From assembly GCA_023548195.1 (NCBI GenBank), contig JAJHZJ010000043.1:1-64000 (forward strand): a stretch of DNA of 64,000 nucleotides, given 5' to 3'. Below are positions 46,677 to 58,900 of the stretch, one piece after another; within the stretch, counting starts at the first letter, position 1; each line of letters opens with the position of its first letter. This stretch comes from Bettongia penicillata ogilbyi (taxonomy: Eukaryota > Chordata > Mammalia > Diprotodontia > Potoroidae). The notes under the pieces were generated by a model. It was not told the origin of the DNA and did not search any database. It was given only the letters and a program-made list of their open reading frames with translations. The position numbers and the translations under genes are program-made.

Positions 46677-47341
46677 AAATCAAAGGGATGCCCATCAATT
46701 GGGGAATGGCTGAATAAATTATAGTATATGAATGTAATGGAGTACTATTGTGCCATAAGAAATTATGAACAAGAAGACTTCAGGGAGGCCTGGAAGGACT
46801 TACATAACCTGATGCTGAGCGAAAGGAGCAGAACCAGGAGAACTTTGTGCACAGCAACGACCACAGTGTGTGAGAGTTTTTTCTGGTAGACTTGGAAAAT
46901 TATAATGACACAAGAACTTACTGAGAAAAAAAAAAATCCTAATGTCAGTCTTCTAAAGCAAAATGCCTTCCACACTCAGAGAAAGAAATATGGAAGTCAT
47001 TCGCAGAATGTAGCAGATCATGTTTGTGTGTGGGTGGATTTCAGTGTATTATGTTTTGATTTGTTATATGATTTCTTCCATTTATTTTAGTTCGACTACA
47101 TAGCATGACTATAGTGAAAATGTACTCAATAGGAAAGTATATGTAGAACCTAAACAGAATTGTATGCTGTCATGGGGAGGGAGAGGGGTAGTGGGGGAAG
47201 GGGGGGGATACAATCTTAACTTTAAGGAAATTATTGTAAAACAATAAAAAAATAAAAAATAAATAAAAAATAAAAATTAAAAAAAAATAAACTGATTGCT
47301 GACCCCTCAAAAATTGTCTTTCCTTTTAGAAAAACAGATCA

Positions 47342-49332
47342 AGCTCAGCAGAACCAAGACGGTGGAATAGAAAGACACACTTATGCAGGGTCTCCCCACG
47401 CAACCCATAAAATACCTGTACAGAGGGACTCTCAAAAAATTCTGGAGCAGCAGAAGTGGAGAACAACAGAGTGAGGAGATTTCCAGCCCAGAGGGACCTG
47501 AAAGGCCCACAGGAAATGTCAGTTGCACCAGACACAGAGCACAACCCAGTCCAGCCTTGGCTGCACAGCATGATGAGACTCTGGTAGGAGGACATCTCAG
47601 GGGCGGAATCTCCAGTCACAACAGTGGGTTCTCAGATCCCTCAACCTACAGGTGCCAAAGGTCAGTGAGAGGGTTTTATTCAGCTGGCCGGAAAGGGAGA
47701 AAGGCCTTCCCATAACTCTGGCAGCAGGCAGCACCCTAACTGTGCTGCACAGCAGCCAGTACAAACTGCTTCATTGTTGGAGAGTAAAATCCCCTGGGGG
47801 CACTGAGGAGCTGATTCTTGCCTCCACCCTGCATAGAGACCCTGAGGGAGATTGGTGGCCCTTCCCCCAACAGCTTGACTGAATCCCAGCCCCCTAGTGC
47901 TGCTTTGTCTGCACTGGAGGCCAGGTGGCTGTGGAGAGGAAACTCTGCTAAGATTCTGGGCACAAAAATCCCTTCCCACACCAAAACCAGTACAAGCTTG
48001 ATTGTGCCACCTTGGAGGACCTGAGATTTTACAGATTCCCAGAGTATACCCTTATCTTGACAAAGGGCCCAAAAGTCAATTACCATGTTGGGAAAATGCT
48101 CAAAAAATGGAAAAAAATAAGACCATAGAAGGTTACTTTCTTGGAGAACAGATATCTCCTCCCATCCTTTCAGATGAGGAAAAACAATGTTTACTATCAG
48201 GGAAAGACGTAAAAGTCAAGGCTTCTGTATCCCAAACATCCAAAATAAATATTCAGTGGGCTCAGGCCATGGAAGAGCTCAAAAAGGATTTTGAAAATCA
48301 AGTTAGACAGGTGGAGGAAAAACTGGAAAGAGAAATGAGAGAGATGCAAGAAAAGCATGAAAAGCAGGTCAACACCTTGCTAAAGGCGACCCAAAAATAT
48401 GCTGAAGAAAATAACACCTTGAAAAAGAGGCTCACTCAATTGGCAAAGAGCTTCAAAAAGTTAATGAGGAGAAGAATGCTTTAAAAAGCAGAATTAGTCA
48501 AATGGAAAAGGAGGTTCAAAAGCTCACTGAAGAAAATAGTTCTTTAAAAATTAGAATGGAACAGATGGAAGCTAATGACTTTAAGAGAACCCAAGAAATC
48601 ACAAAACAAAACCAAAACAATGAAAAATGGAAGATAATGTAAAATATCTCATTGGAAAAACAACTGACCTGGAAAATAGATCCAGGAGAGATAATTTAAA
48701 AGTAATGGGACTACCTGAAAGCCTTGATCAAAAAAAGAGCCTAGGCATTATCTTTCATGAAATTATCAAGGAAAACTGCCCTGATATTCTAGAATCATGG
48801 GGCAAAATAAATATTGAAAGAATCTACCAATCACCTCCTGAAAGAGATCCAAAAAAAGAAACTCCTAAGAACACTGTGGCTAAATTCCAGAGTTTCCTGG
48901 TCCAGGAGAAACTATTGCAAGCAGCTAAAAAGAAATAATTCAAGTATTGTGGAAATACAATCAGGATAACACAAGATCAAGCAGCTTCTACATTAAGGGA
49001 TCGAAGGGTGTGGAATAGGATATTCCAGAAGTCAAAGGAACTAGGACTAAAACCAAGAATCACCTACCCAGCAAAACTGAGTATAATGCTTCAGGGGGAA
49101 AAAAATGGTCTTTCAATGAAATCAAGGACTTTCAAGCATTCTTGATGAAAAGACCAGAGCTGAAAAGAAAATTTGACTTTCAAACACAAGAATGAAGAGA
49201 AGCATGGAAGGGTCAACAGCAAAGAGAAATCATAAGGGACTTACTAAAGTTGAACTGTTTACATTCCTACATGGAAAGACAATATTTGTAACTTTTAAAA
49301 ATTTTTTCAGTACCTGGGTAGTTGGTGGGATT

Positions 49333-49375
<43 letters not shown>

Positions 49376-50165
49376 GCAGAGTGAATTGAATAGGATGGGA
49401 TCATATCTTAAAAAATGAAATTAAGTGGTGAAAGAAAAACATATTGGGAGGAGAAAGGGAGAAATGCAATGGGGCAAATTATATCTCAGAAAAGAGGGAA
49501 AAAGAGGGGAGGTGAGAGAAAAAATGTGAAGCTTACTGTCATCATATTCGACTAAAGGAAGGAATAAAATGCACACTCATTTTGGTATGAAAACCTAACT
49601 TACAATACAGGAAAGTAGGGGAGAAGGGGATAAGCAGGATAGGGGGGATGATGGAAGGGAGGGCAGTGGGAGGAGGGAGCCATTTAAAGTCAACATTCTT
49701 GGGGAGGGACAGGATCAAAAGAGAGAATAGAAGCAATGGGAGGCAGGATAGGATGGAGGGAAATATAGTCTCACACAACACGACTATTATGGAAGTCATT
49801 TGCAAAACTACACAGATATGGCCTATATTGAATTGCCTGCCTTTCCAAAGGGAACGGGTGGGGAGGGAGGGATGGGGAGAATTTGGAACTCAAAGTTTTA
49901 GGAACAACTGTTGAGTATTGTTGTTGCTATTAGGAAATAAGAAATACAGTTAATGGGGAATAGAAAGTCATCTGGCCCTACAGGACAAAAGAGAAGAAGG
50001 GGATAAGAGAAGGGAGGGATGATAGAAGAGAGGGCAGATTGGTGATAGGGAAAATTAGAATGTTCAGTGTATTGGGGTGGGGGAGGGGAGAAATGGTGAG
50101 AAAATTTAGAACCCAAAATTTTGTGAAAATGAATGTTAAAAGTTAAATAAATATTTTAAAAAAAT
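47342..50165 (+). mobile_element. Second HAL1 element, older
   Basis: It parallels 26907-29895 in order: a 5' motif mutated to CCAAGACGGTGGAATAG, an ORF1 in pieces (48110-48484 and 48627-48938), a CA microsatellite (49335-49372), the purine-rich tail GAATTTGGAACTCAAAG and the end GTGAAAATGAATGTTAAAAG. There is no ORF2. An imperfect duplication around AGATCAA flanks it (about 47334 and 50180). ORF1 has a one-base deletion just after the original start and a TAA in the C-terminal part. Confidence 0.88.
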
Positions 50166-50230
50166 AGGACAAAAAAAAAGATCAAAGAACTTATGATAGC
50201 AGCCCCCCACCCCCTGTGTATGTCAGGGTG

Positions 50231-50690
<460 letters not shown>

Positions 50691-50699
50691 GGCTAAATT

Positions 50700-51350
50700 T
50701 TGTGTCTGACTGTAACAAAATGGTGGAATAAGATAAAGTAATTCATGGTTGCCCACCAGGTTGCAAACCTGCTAAAGGAAGCAATAGAGTTGTTCATCAA
50801 CTGCATGATTGCATGACAAGAGACATCCGAATGTTCTGTAAAATACAATGTCTTCGATGGAAAAGGATTTGTGGCAATATCATTTCAACTGAAAAATGAT
50901 GCTTCATGAAGGGAAAAAATGTTAAAATTGTTTGATCAAAGGTATAAAAATTGGGGACATTGGGAGCAATTTTTTGGTCCACAGCAAGCCACCTACATGT
51001 ATGTATTTAGCCTACTGCATGCAACAATCAAGAAGTTTCTCTTTCATTAACTTGAGATTTTTTCTGCTTCCTGATTTCTGTGACCTAATAAATAGGATGC
51101 TGAGGAAGGAATTAACCTGATAGACTTGAGACAAAGCTGAACCTTTTAGATTAGAGACCCTACAGATTTTATCTAAAATGCCTTCCATGGCTGCTTCTGC
51201 CCCACCAACCTGGAAGGGGAATATAAAAGAACTAAATCCATAGAAGAGGCTGCTGAGCTGTTTGTCACCTGCCTTCAGGGAATCTGAGCAGTCAAAGGGA
51301 CCTTCATGGACTCCTCTACAGGAGACAGGATTGCATTATGGAAGATGAAA
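50700..51350. other. No gene seen
   Basis: No repeat family or coding exon was recognised; frames are short. Confidence 0.4.
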
Positions 51351-51354
51351 GATA

Positions 51355-51475
51355 AATTGACTGAGGAAAACAAAGTTTTGATCTGAGAACATCAGTTTAT
51401 TAAGCAATGCATGCCAATTGCCTAACCAAGTCAGACTGGACTTGCTCCACTTAGGTCTGTACCCAGAATAAAGGG
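51355..51475. repeat. Dispersed repeat shared with 2377-2480
   Basis: TTGACTGAGGAAAACAAAG...CAGTTTATTAAGCAATGCATGCC matches the 2377-2480 block with small insertions. Class unknown; LTR-related is possible but not shown. Confidence 0.45.
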
Positions 51476-52135
51476 GGGAGACAGACTTTTGTACTTCACA
51501 AATAAATAAAATCAATTAAAAGGAAAGAATACCCAAGAGGTTATCCAATTAGATGAAAAATTAGGGACTTTCCAAAGAAGAGAGTGAACAGGTGCAATTT
51601 CCTGAATCCAAAAAGGAAGAGTCTGACTCCCCAAAGTGTGTCTAAGTATCAGTCTTTGGTTCTGAATGACCAGCATAACCCAGATCCTTGGTTAAGGATC
51701 TCCAAGCATCAGGGAGAGGTGTTCAGTTTCTCTTGGCTAGGTGCTAACAATGCAATAAAGTTTTCTCCCACTTCCTACAATTAAATGAAGTTTTCTCACT
51801 GGACAGAAGTCAGACTAGACTCATAACTGAATAGAAAATAAACTAGTTTCAGAACTGAGTCACACGCACTCAGTGAACTTCACTCAATCCCCACAATTAA
51901 TCATTTACTGTCCTAATCCCCTCAATTCCCTCGGTGGCTTGGTAAATCCAAAATGGTCTTTTCCTGTGTCCTGATCAAACAAAAGAAAAAAGTGTGAAGA
52001 GAATGGAAACATGAGGAATTTTTTCCTTCATAATTTTATTACTACTCAAACACCAGAACACAAAAACAGAATAGAGGAAGGGAAAAAAAACATATCATAA
52101 ACTTAAGTATTGGAAATTAAATACAAAGTTAAAAA
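51476..52135. other. No gene seen
   Basis: May continue the repeat above. Only short frames; no LTR ends or primer site could be defined. Confidence 0.4.
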
Positions 52136-52139
52136 AAAG

Positions 52140-52995
52140 CATGTTGTATACATAGATGTGAAAAAAATGCTCTCAATCACTATTTATTAGAGAAATGCAA
52201 ACTAGAACAACTCTGACATATGATCTTATACCTATAAGATTATCTAATATGACAGAAAAGGAAAATGACAAATATTGAAGGGAATATGGAAAATTGGGAT
52301 ATAAACACACTATTGTTGGAGTTGTGAACTGATCCAACTATTCCACAGAGCAATTTGAAACTATGCCCAAAGGGCTATAAAATTATGCATGACCATTGAG
52401 CCAGAAATACACTAACCCTAAAATGTGCTGTGTGTCCCCAAGATTTCAAAGGAAAGGACCTATATGTACAAAAATATAGCAGTTCTTTTGTGGTAGTAAA
52501 GAATTGGAAATTGAGTGAATGCCCATCAATAGGGGAAAGGCCGAACACATTATGGTATAAGGTGATAAAGGAATGCCATTGTATAATAAGAAATGAAGGG
52601 CAGGATACTTTCAGAAAAAACCTGGACTTTCACGAACTGATCCAAAGTGAAGTAAGCAAAGCATTGTACACAATAGCAGCATATTGTACAATAAAAAACT
52701 GTGAATGACAGCTATTCTCAGAAATTCAATGACCAAGAAAATTCCAAAGGACTCATGATGAAAAAATGCTATCCACCTCCAGAGAAAGAACTGCATGTGA
52801 ATACAGACCAAAGCTCACTATTCTTCACTTTGTGTGTTTTCTTGCACAAAATGACTATTATGAAAGTGTTTTACATGATTACACATGTAGAATTCATGTC
52901 AGATTGCTTATTGTCTCAGGTTTAGGATTAGTCTCAAGGATGAAGGATGGAACAGAGGGATAGAATTTTTAATTCAAAACTTAAAAGAAAAAATG
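52140..52995 (+). mobile_element. Old L1 3' end
   Basis: ATCACTATTTATTAGAGAAATG, GGAGTTGTGAACTGATCCAAC and AACAGAGGGATAGAATTT mark an L1 C-terminus and 3' UTR. A telomere-like CTAACCCTAA (52412-52421) replaces expected L1 sequence at the ACTAGG...CTGTGTCCCCAAG point. Confidence 0.8.
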
Positions 52996-53044
52996 CTAAT
53001 AATTGTTTTAACATGTAATTGTGGGAAAAAGAAAATTATTTTTC

Positions 53045-53475
53045 AAAAAGAAAACTGGACAGACGTACATGATACAGAGTGAGGTAAGCAAAACCAGGAG
53101 AACATTGTACATAGTAACCACAATGTTGTAACATGTTGTGAATGACTTAGCTATTTTCAATAACACAGTGACCTAGGACAATGTAGGACTCAATGAAAAA
53201 TGCTTTCCACCTCTGGAGAAAGAATTGATGAGAGTTTGAATACAGATCAAAGCATACTAGTTTTCACTTTATTTTTGTCCAGGATTTGTTTTTGTCTGTG
53301 TTTTCTTTCAAAGCATGACCAACATGGGAATATATTTTGCATGATTGCACAGTTATTACATATATCAAACTTCTTGCCTTCTCAATGAGGAGGGAGACAA
53401 GGCAGGGAGAGAGAGAATTTGGAACTCACTTTTTTTAAAGTGTTAAAATTGTTTTTACAAAGAATGGGTAAAAAG
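53045..53475 (+). mobile_element. Old L1 3' UTR fragment
   Basis: GAGTGAGGTAAGCAAAACCAGG, CACCTCTGGAGAAAGAATTG and GAGAGAATTTGGAACTCAC are L1 3' UTR landmarks. It is a separate copy from the one before it. Confidence 0.75.
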
Positions 53476-53499
53476 TAAATAATTTTTAAGTTTGATTTT

Positions 53500-54395
53500 C
53501 AAATATAAGACTCAAGACAAACTTAAAATGGTAAACATGAAAGAGAAATCATAAGGGATTTAAAAAGGTTTACATTCTTATATGGCAAGATAATACTCCG
53601 AAGAACTTAATCATTATTAGGGCAGTTGGAGTATACATATGGTTACAGGTGTGATTTAACTACAGTGGGATTATATCCAAAAAGAAATTAAGGGCTGAGA
53701 AAAGGATGCAGTGGAAGGAAGGGAAGAGAAGTAGAGTAGGATAAATTATCTCCATAAAAGATATGTGAAAGAGCTTTTACAGTAGATAGGAAAATGGAGG
53801 TTGATGGTAGGCACTGCTTCAAACTTGATTTTATCGGAATTGACTTCAGAAGGGAATGACATGCACATTCAATTAGATATAGAAATCTATGTTGCCATAG
53901 AGGGTATTAGAATAGGGGAATGATAGAAGAAGGGGTTAGAGTTAGGGCAGGTGATAGTAAGAAGCTAAATACTTGTGAGGAGGTAGAGGGTGAAAGGACA
54001 GAGAGGGATAACTAGGAAGAAATAGGATGGAGAAAAAATACACAGTGATCATTATCTGTGAATGTGAATGAGATGAATACAGCCATAAAAGGGTAGAAAA
54101 TAGCAGGGTGGATTAAAAAGCAGAATCCTACAATATGTTGTTTACAGGAAATACATTTGAAACAAACACATTGTGCTTCAGCTGATGTAAAAACAGGGGT
54201 AGCAATCATGATCTCAGACAAAGCAAAAAGAAAGATCTAAAAGAGATAAGGAAGGAAATTATGTTGCTAAAGGCTACCATAGATAATGAAGTAATATCTA
54301 TACTAAACATACACACATGCACCAAATGATATAGAATTCAAATTTTAATGGAGAAGTTTAACGACTTAGAGGAGAAAATAAAAAGTCTATGCTGT
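53500..54395 (+). mobile_element. L1 inter-ORF and ORF2 N-terminal fragment
   Basis: It parallels 42670-43650 of the large L1. The stretch TCATTATCTGTGAATGTGAATG and later GTAGCAATCATGATCTCAGAC encode broken parts of the endonuclease N-terminus. It is truncated at both ends. Confidence 0.75.
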
Positions 54396-54490
54396 CCATT
54401 TTCACCTTTCAGAACTAAAAAGAAAATGGAAACTCCAGAGGAAGGATATAGTGGGTCTTCAGAATCATGATTAAAATCTTAGTGCTTTAA

Positions 54491-54493
<3 letters not shown>

Positions 54494-54537
<44 letters not shown>
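54494..54537 (+). repeat. (TG)n microsatellite
   Basis: About 22 uninterrupted TG units. The open frame read through it is an artefact. Confidence 0.95.
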
Positions 54538-54540
<3 letters not shown>

Positions 54541-54541
<1 letters not shown>

Positions 54542-55324
54542 CTGATTCTGTTTGACTCTTTGGACCAAACCTTTGCTTTATGGTTGAATAGCAGGTTACC
54601 CCTTAACTGTATCAACCTCTCTGAAGAAGATCCCCTCTCAAGAGATTTGAGGTCCATCTTTGTTGGGTAGTAAGAGGAGGCAGTAGCCATTTACTTCTTG
54701 CCAAGGGTATCAGACTGGGACTATACCTATGTATTATCCATCAAATATTTGACATCTAGGGCTAGGAATCTTTTTATGATTCAGGATAAAAGCCCCCTTC
54801 CACAGTGGGGAATCTGATAGTTGAATTCTCTATCCCCCTCAAGACTTTATTATATGAAAGGAAATCAGGAATAACTAGGAAAAATATAGTTACTGAGGAT
54901 ATCACCACAGATTATTTAGGCCATAGCACCCTGATTCCTCCAGGGAGTCCACACTGAGCCATCTCTAAGGGCACATGCCCCAGAAATTAAGGGAAATGGG
55001 AATGTGTCAGCTTCTCCCAAAATGGGTAGCGGGGAGCAGGGCAGCCCCTGCACTTTGCCACATAAAATCGGCCTTGCCTCTTCTTGCCCCATTCTTTCCA
55101 CCCATCGGGAGTTATGTCTCCCAACAGATATTTAATACGATAGGACTGTCAGCTGTCAGCCAAGGCCACCAGATATATTGTGTGTGCGGGGGTTGCTTCT
55201 TAGCCCTTGGACATATTTTATTCTTTTATGTCCATCCCTCATCTCCAGTCATATATTGGGAAGATCAGGAAGAGTAAACACAAAGAAATGATGGGATTCC
55301 ATCTGGATTGTAAATGACAGTGCT
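54541..55324. other. No gene seen
   Basis: Only short open frames; no recognised repeat or exon. Confidence 0.4.
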
Positions 55325-55363
55325 CTGTGTGTGTGTGCATGTGTGTGTGCTTATGTGTCTGTG

Positions 55364-55397
<34 letters not shown>

Positions 55398-55412
55398 AGA
55401 GGAGAGAGTGCC
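55325..55412 (+). repeat. TG-rich and GA-rich simple repeat
   Basis: A degenerate TGTGTG tract followed by a GAGAGA/GACAGA tract; it explains the long low-complexity frames on both strands. Confidence 0.85.
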
Positions 55413-55587
55413 AACAGGAACAAATAAGGAAACCACACCACAATCTGAACTCTGCTCCACACACAGAACTTTCCTGCTTTCTGCCCACCAGGGTTGCTCA
55501 CTGTTCCGCTGCTCTGCCCAGCTCCCAATCTCACCCCTTCAGTCCTCCAACTGGCAGAAAGACACTGCATTTTACCCCAAAGCTAGA

Positions 55588-55588
<1 letters not shown>

Positions 55589-55636
<48 letters not shown>

Positions 55637-55933
55637 CATCCTTCATTGCCAAAGAAGATCATACTGTAAATGATGACATGACTTGCATTTTACTTTGTTT
55701 TGAGTGAAGGAGGGCTGTGCAGGTCACCAGTCTCACTTCTCCTCCAGAGTCATCTGAATCCAGGGACCAAATATTCATCAGGATGACTACAGATGACCCA
55801 GTATGAGGCAATTGGGGTTGTGACTTGCCCAAGGTCGCACAGCTAGTAAATGTAAAGTGTCTGAGGTGAGATTTGAACTCAGGTCCTCATGATGCCTGCA
55901 CTGGTGCTCTATCCACTGCACCACCGAGCTGCA
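55589..55933 (-). mobile_element. tRNA-derived composite SINE, antisense, with expanded tail
   Basis: The antisense SINE runs from GTTCATCCTTCATTGCC to CCACCGAGCTGC. The (TG)n run at 55590-55635 is the complement of its own AC tail, grown to about 45 bp. Confidence 0.9.
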
Positions 55934-57090
55934 ATTTATTGTTGAATTCATGCTTTACTAATTAATTGATCATGCTTGGAACTTTGTGCCTTGGTTTACC
56001 TTATTTAAACTGTTACAAATAAGAAACGTCACTATGTGCTGCAAATTCACCTTGTGTCTACACTTCTGGGTGAAAGCACTCAGTGTGCCTCTACCCAGGG
56101 GATGTCCTTACCTGGGCAAACCAGTCCAGTTCAGCACATTCCCACCCAGCTCAGGCCTGACTGGCTGCATTCCAAGGTGCCAAATCCCACCCTGAGAGTT
56201 ACCATGCAGATGAAGAATTGGTGAGTGATGTGATAAAAGATGGTGCTGAGGGTGGAGGGAAAGGCTAAGTCTGTATCAGGGGTCTCCTAAGGACAGTCAC
56301 TTCTGTATGGCTCCTTGAGGGGCCCAGGATATGGGACTAACAGACTTGAGTCACCTAGAATGTCTGATTGTCCAGAGGAGAAGGGCACTGATATTATCTA
56401 AAGGCTTCCCATCCACAGACAAGACTGGACCTGGTTTGTGAGCATGCTCAGTCCTGCAGGGAGTCACCAAGAAATTACTATCTACAATAGTCCAGTTCTC
56501 TCACTTTCATAAGATCCAGATGTGTGGGGATACTGTATCACTGAGCTAAGTGTAAATCTATAGTCTCAATAGGGAAACTTCGTTTTCTTTTGATGTTTTT
56601 CAGTAAAATATTTTTACAAGCTTAGACATTATTTCCTTAGGGGACTGCACATCTATCTCCCTTTGGAGAGAGAGAGGATGGGAATGGCATGGGGGTGGGG
56701 GGTGTCTGTGTATGTGTATGTGTGTGTGTGTGTGTGTGCACATGCATGCACATATATAGAGGTTAAACCAAAGGCTTAGGTCATGACACCCCACCACACA
56801 CACACACCCTCCCTTGCCTTCAGTAGACTACCTCAGACCACAAGCACAGGGCAGCTCAGAATCCTCTCCAAACTACATTTCCTCAGCCTTTACACATGGA
56901 TTTTGCATTGGCCAGTCCACAGCTGATCAGACTTAGATCAACATGAAGCCATTTTAATGAAATAGCAAGATGAAGTCATCCCATCAACCACCCCTCATAA
57001 GTCTCAGCACACTTTCTTACACACACATCACCAAGCAGTGGAAGAGTGAACATTCATGAAGATTCTGGGCAGGGGACCTGCTCACATGAA
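55934..57090. other. No gene seen
   Basis: Contains a (TG)n run at about 56702-56742. Two overlapping frames at 55986-56224 match nothing known. Confidence 0.4.
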
Positions 57091-58900
57091 ACCAAGTGGC
57101 TGAGACACCAGAGGTAGAAAAGGACCATGGTCAGTTCTACTCTAGCACTCATTCTGAGGGTGTGAATTTGTTTACTGTGACTGACAGAGAACGACTGAAC
57201 ACAATTGAATTTTGTGTTTGCTTATGTGGGCACTTCCATTTTGTAGATACCAACAGAAGAAAGAACCACTTCCCAATAATTCCCAAACTACAACCTTCAT
57301 TCTGATGGCCACATCCACAAGCAAACTTCAGGATATTGTTGGGGTTAGGCACATTTATTGTAGGACCTTTGGGGCAGATGAAGTTGGAGCAATGTCTTCT
57401 CTGCCAGACTACCTGCTGCCAGCCAAGCATGACACTCTATAGCCAATTGTCCATTCTGCCCTCCACTGCCTTCCCCAGGTGTTCTTCTCCAATGGAGCTG
57501 TTCCTCAACCCAGGGTTTCACAAGGTTACCTGATGTCCTGGACAATCCTTCCACTACGGATGTAACTGAGGTGGCAGATCTCTCCCCAAATCTCAGTCAC
57601 CCATGTTATTCACTGCATCCCCCACTAAGGAGAAATTCTTTCCCTTCTGGCCTACTCTTCAAACCAGCTCTAAATAGGACCTTTTGTCCCCAAGCTCTAG
57701 ATCTCCTCAGTCAAGGGAAACCTGCATCTCAGCCCCCACTGATGGAAGTTGGTTGTGTGAGCCCAGGAGAGGGGAAGGGCCTTCAGTGTCCCCAACTTGC
57801 CATCTCAGATAACCAATGTGAAACTGTCTTCAAGCTCCTCAATCCTCCTCTGCTGGCTTCCACGCTGACTTTCATAGCTAATCGCATATCAGGAAAATTC
57901 CGTTCTCCTTTGGCTTACTTGCCTGAGAAGGCTGGAGGTTCTAGATTGAATTTAGGTCTTCTCAGAATTCTTTTCCTAACTGAATCTCTGTACTTTTTAC
58001 TGGACAAAGCAGCTCTGAGACCCTTTGCTGTATCCTGTGAGCCTCTCCATCCAAAGGCACCAAACTGATGCCAACAAACCCATTTTAACTCTTCCATGGA
58101 ACAACCTAGAGGGAGTCCATCTCCCCAGGGATCTTTTGTTCCCAGTTGAGACATCTCGCTCACTGGGAGTCTTTGTGTTCCTCTAAAGGTAACAAAGGAG
58201 GCCAGCACCCCCAAATCCATTTCAAAAGTAATGTAACAGAGAACTCGACAGGACAGAGCTCAAGAAGACCCAGAAGGAAGAGCTGTGTACTCCTTCATGC
58301 ATCTGAGGCCTGCAGAGACCAATGGAGGCTCCACTAAAAGGTCTGAAGCCCATGAGCAAGGGTGTGTTGGGGTACCTGAACCCACCTGGGTACTGAAGGG
58401 CCAGTACTGGAAGTAGACTGGAATAATATCCAACTGGTTTCTGCTTTTTCTGGCTCATTCCAGCTGTCTAGAGCATGACACATTTCAGAATCCATGAGAC
58501 ATCAGGTGGGGTCCAGCCCCCTCAGAGCATCCTTGCCCAGAGCACCCACAAGTCCATTGTTACCTGGGTGGGAATTTCTGGGGCCTCAGGGGAATGCAAA
58601 AAGTGGGTTTATGAATCATGTCAGACAAGCCAAGACTAAAAGTAGACCTGGTCACAAGAAGAGATCAGCAGGAAGACTTAAAGGTATAATCATATCTATA
58701 TGTGTGTATGTGTATGTGTGTATATGTAAACATATATATATACTTAAAATGATAATGAAGTTATGTGAACTCATTCTACATGTACTGGCTGGCTTAGCAG
58801 GTAAGTATTTAAAGAAAATGCTAATCAAAAACATGGAGAGAATCAATGGGCAAATCTATAATGGAGAGGGACCTCCATTTGTGAAGCTCAGGTAAGGCAT
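57091..58900. other. Unassigned region with a 165-codon open frame
   Basis: The longest unexplained frame of the right third is 57571-58068 (+), beginning MADLSPNLSHPCYSLHPP. It has no recognised domain, signal peptide or membrane span and no promoter or splice context. A shorter frame (58494-58895) is low-complexity at one end. Length alone does not make either a gene. A TG/TA tract lies at about 58695-58741. Confidence 0.3.

Larger units (their letters stand above)
40659..47287 (+). mobile_element. Near full-length L1 with 13-bp TSD
   Basis: The element has the 5' motif GGCGGAGCCAAGATGGCGG, a 5' UTR of about 970 bp, ORF1, an inter-ORF region with a G-run (42718-42731) and purine-rich sequence, ORF2 and an A-rich 3' end. 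TAAACTGATTGCT is duplicated exactly at 40646-40658 and 47288-47300. Both ORFs are broken, so it cannot move itself. The TSD and intact ends show it was a single full-length insertion. Confidence 0.95.

Noticed and set aside
53935..53947. GTTAGAGTTAGGG as a telomeric remnant
   Set aside because: Imperfect and in purine-rich L1 inter-ORF sequence, which easily yields such words.
54487..55707. Frames rich in TH, CV or RE dipeptides
   Set aside because: Translations of TG and GA microsatellites.
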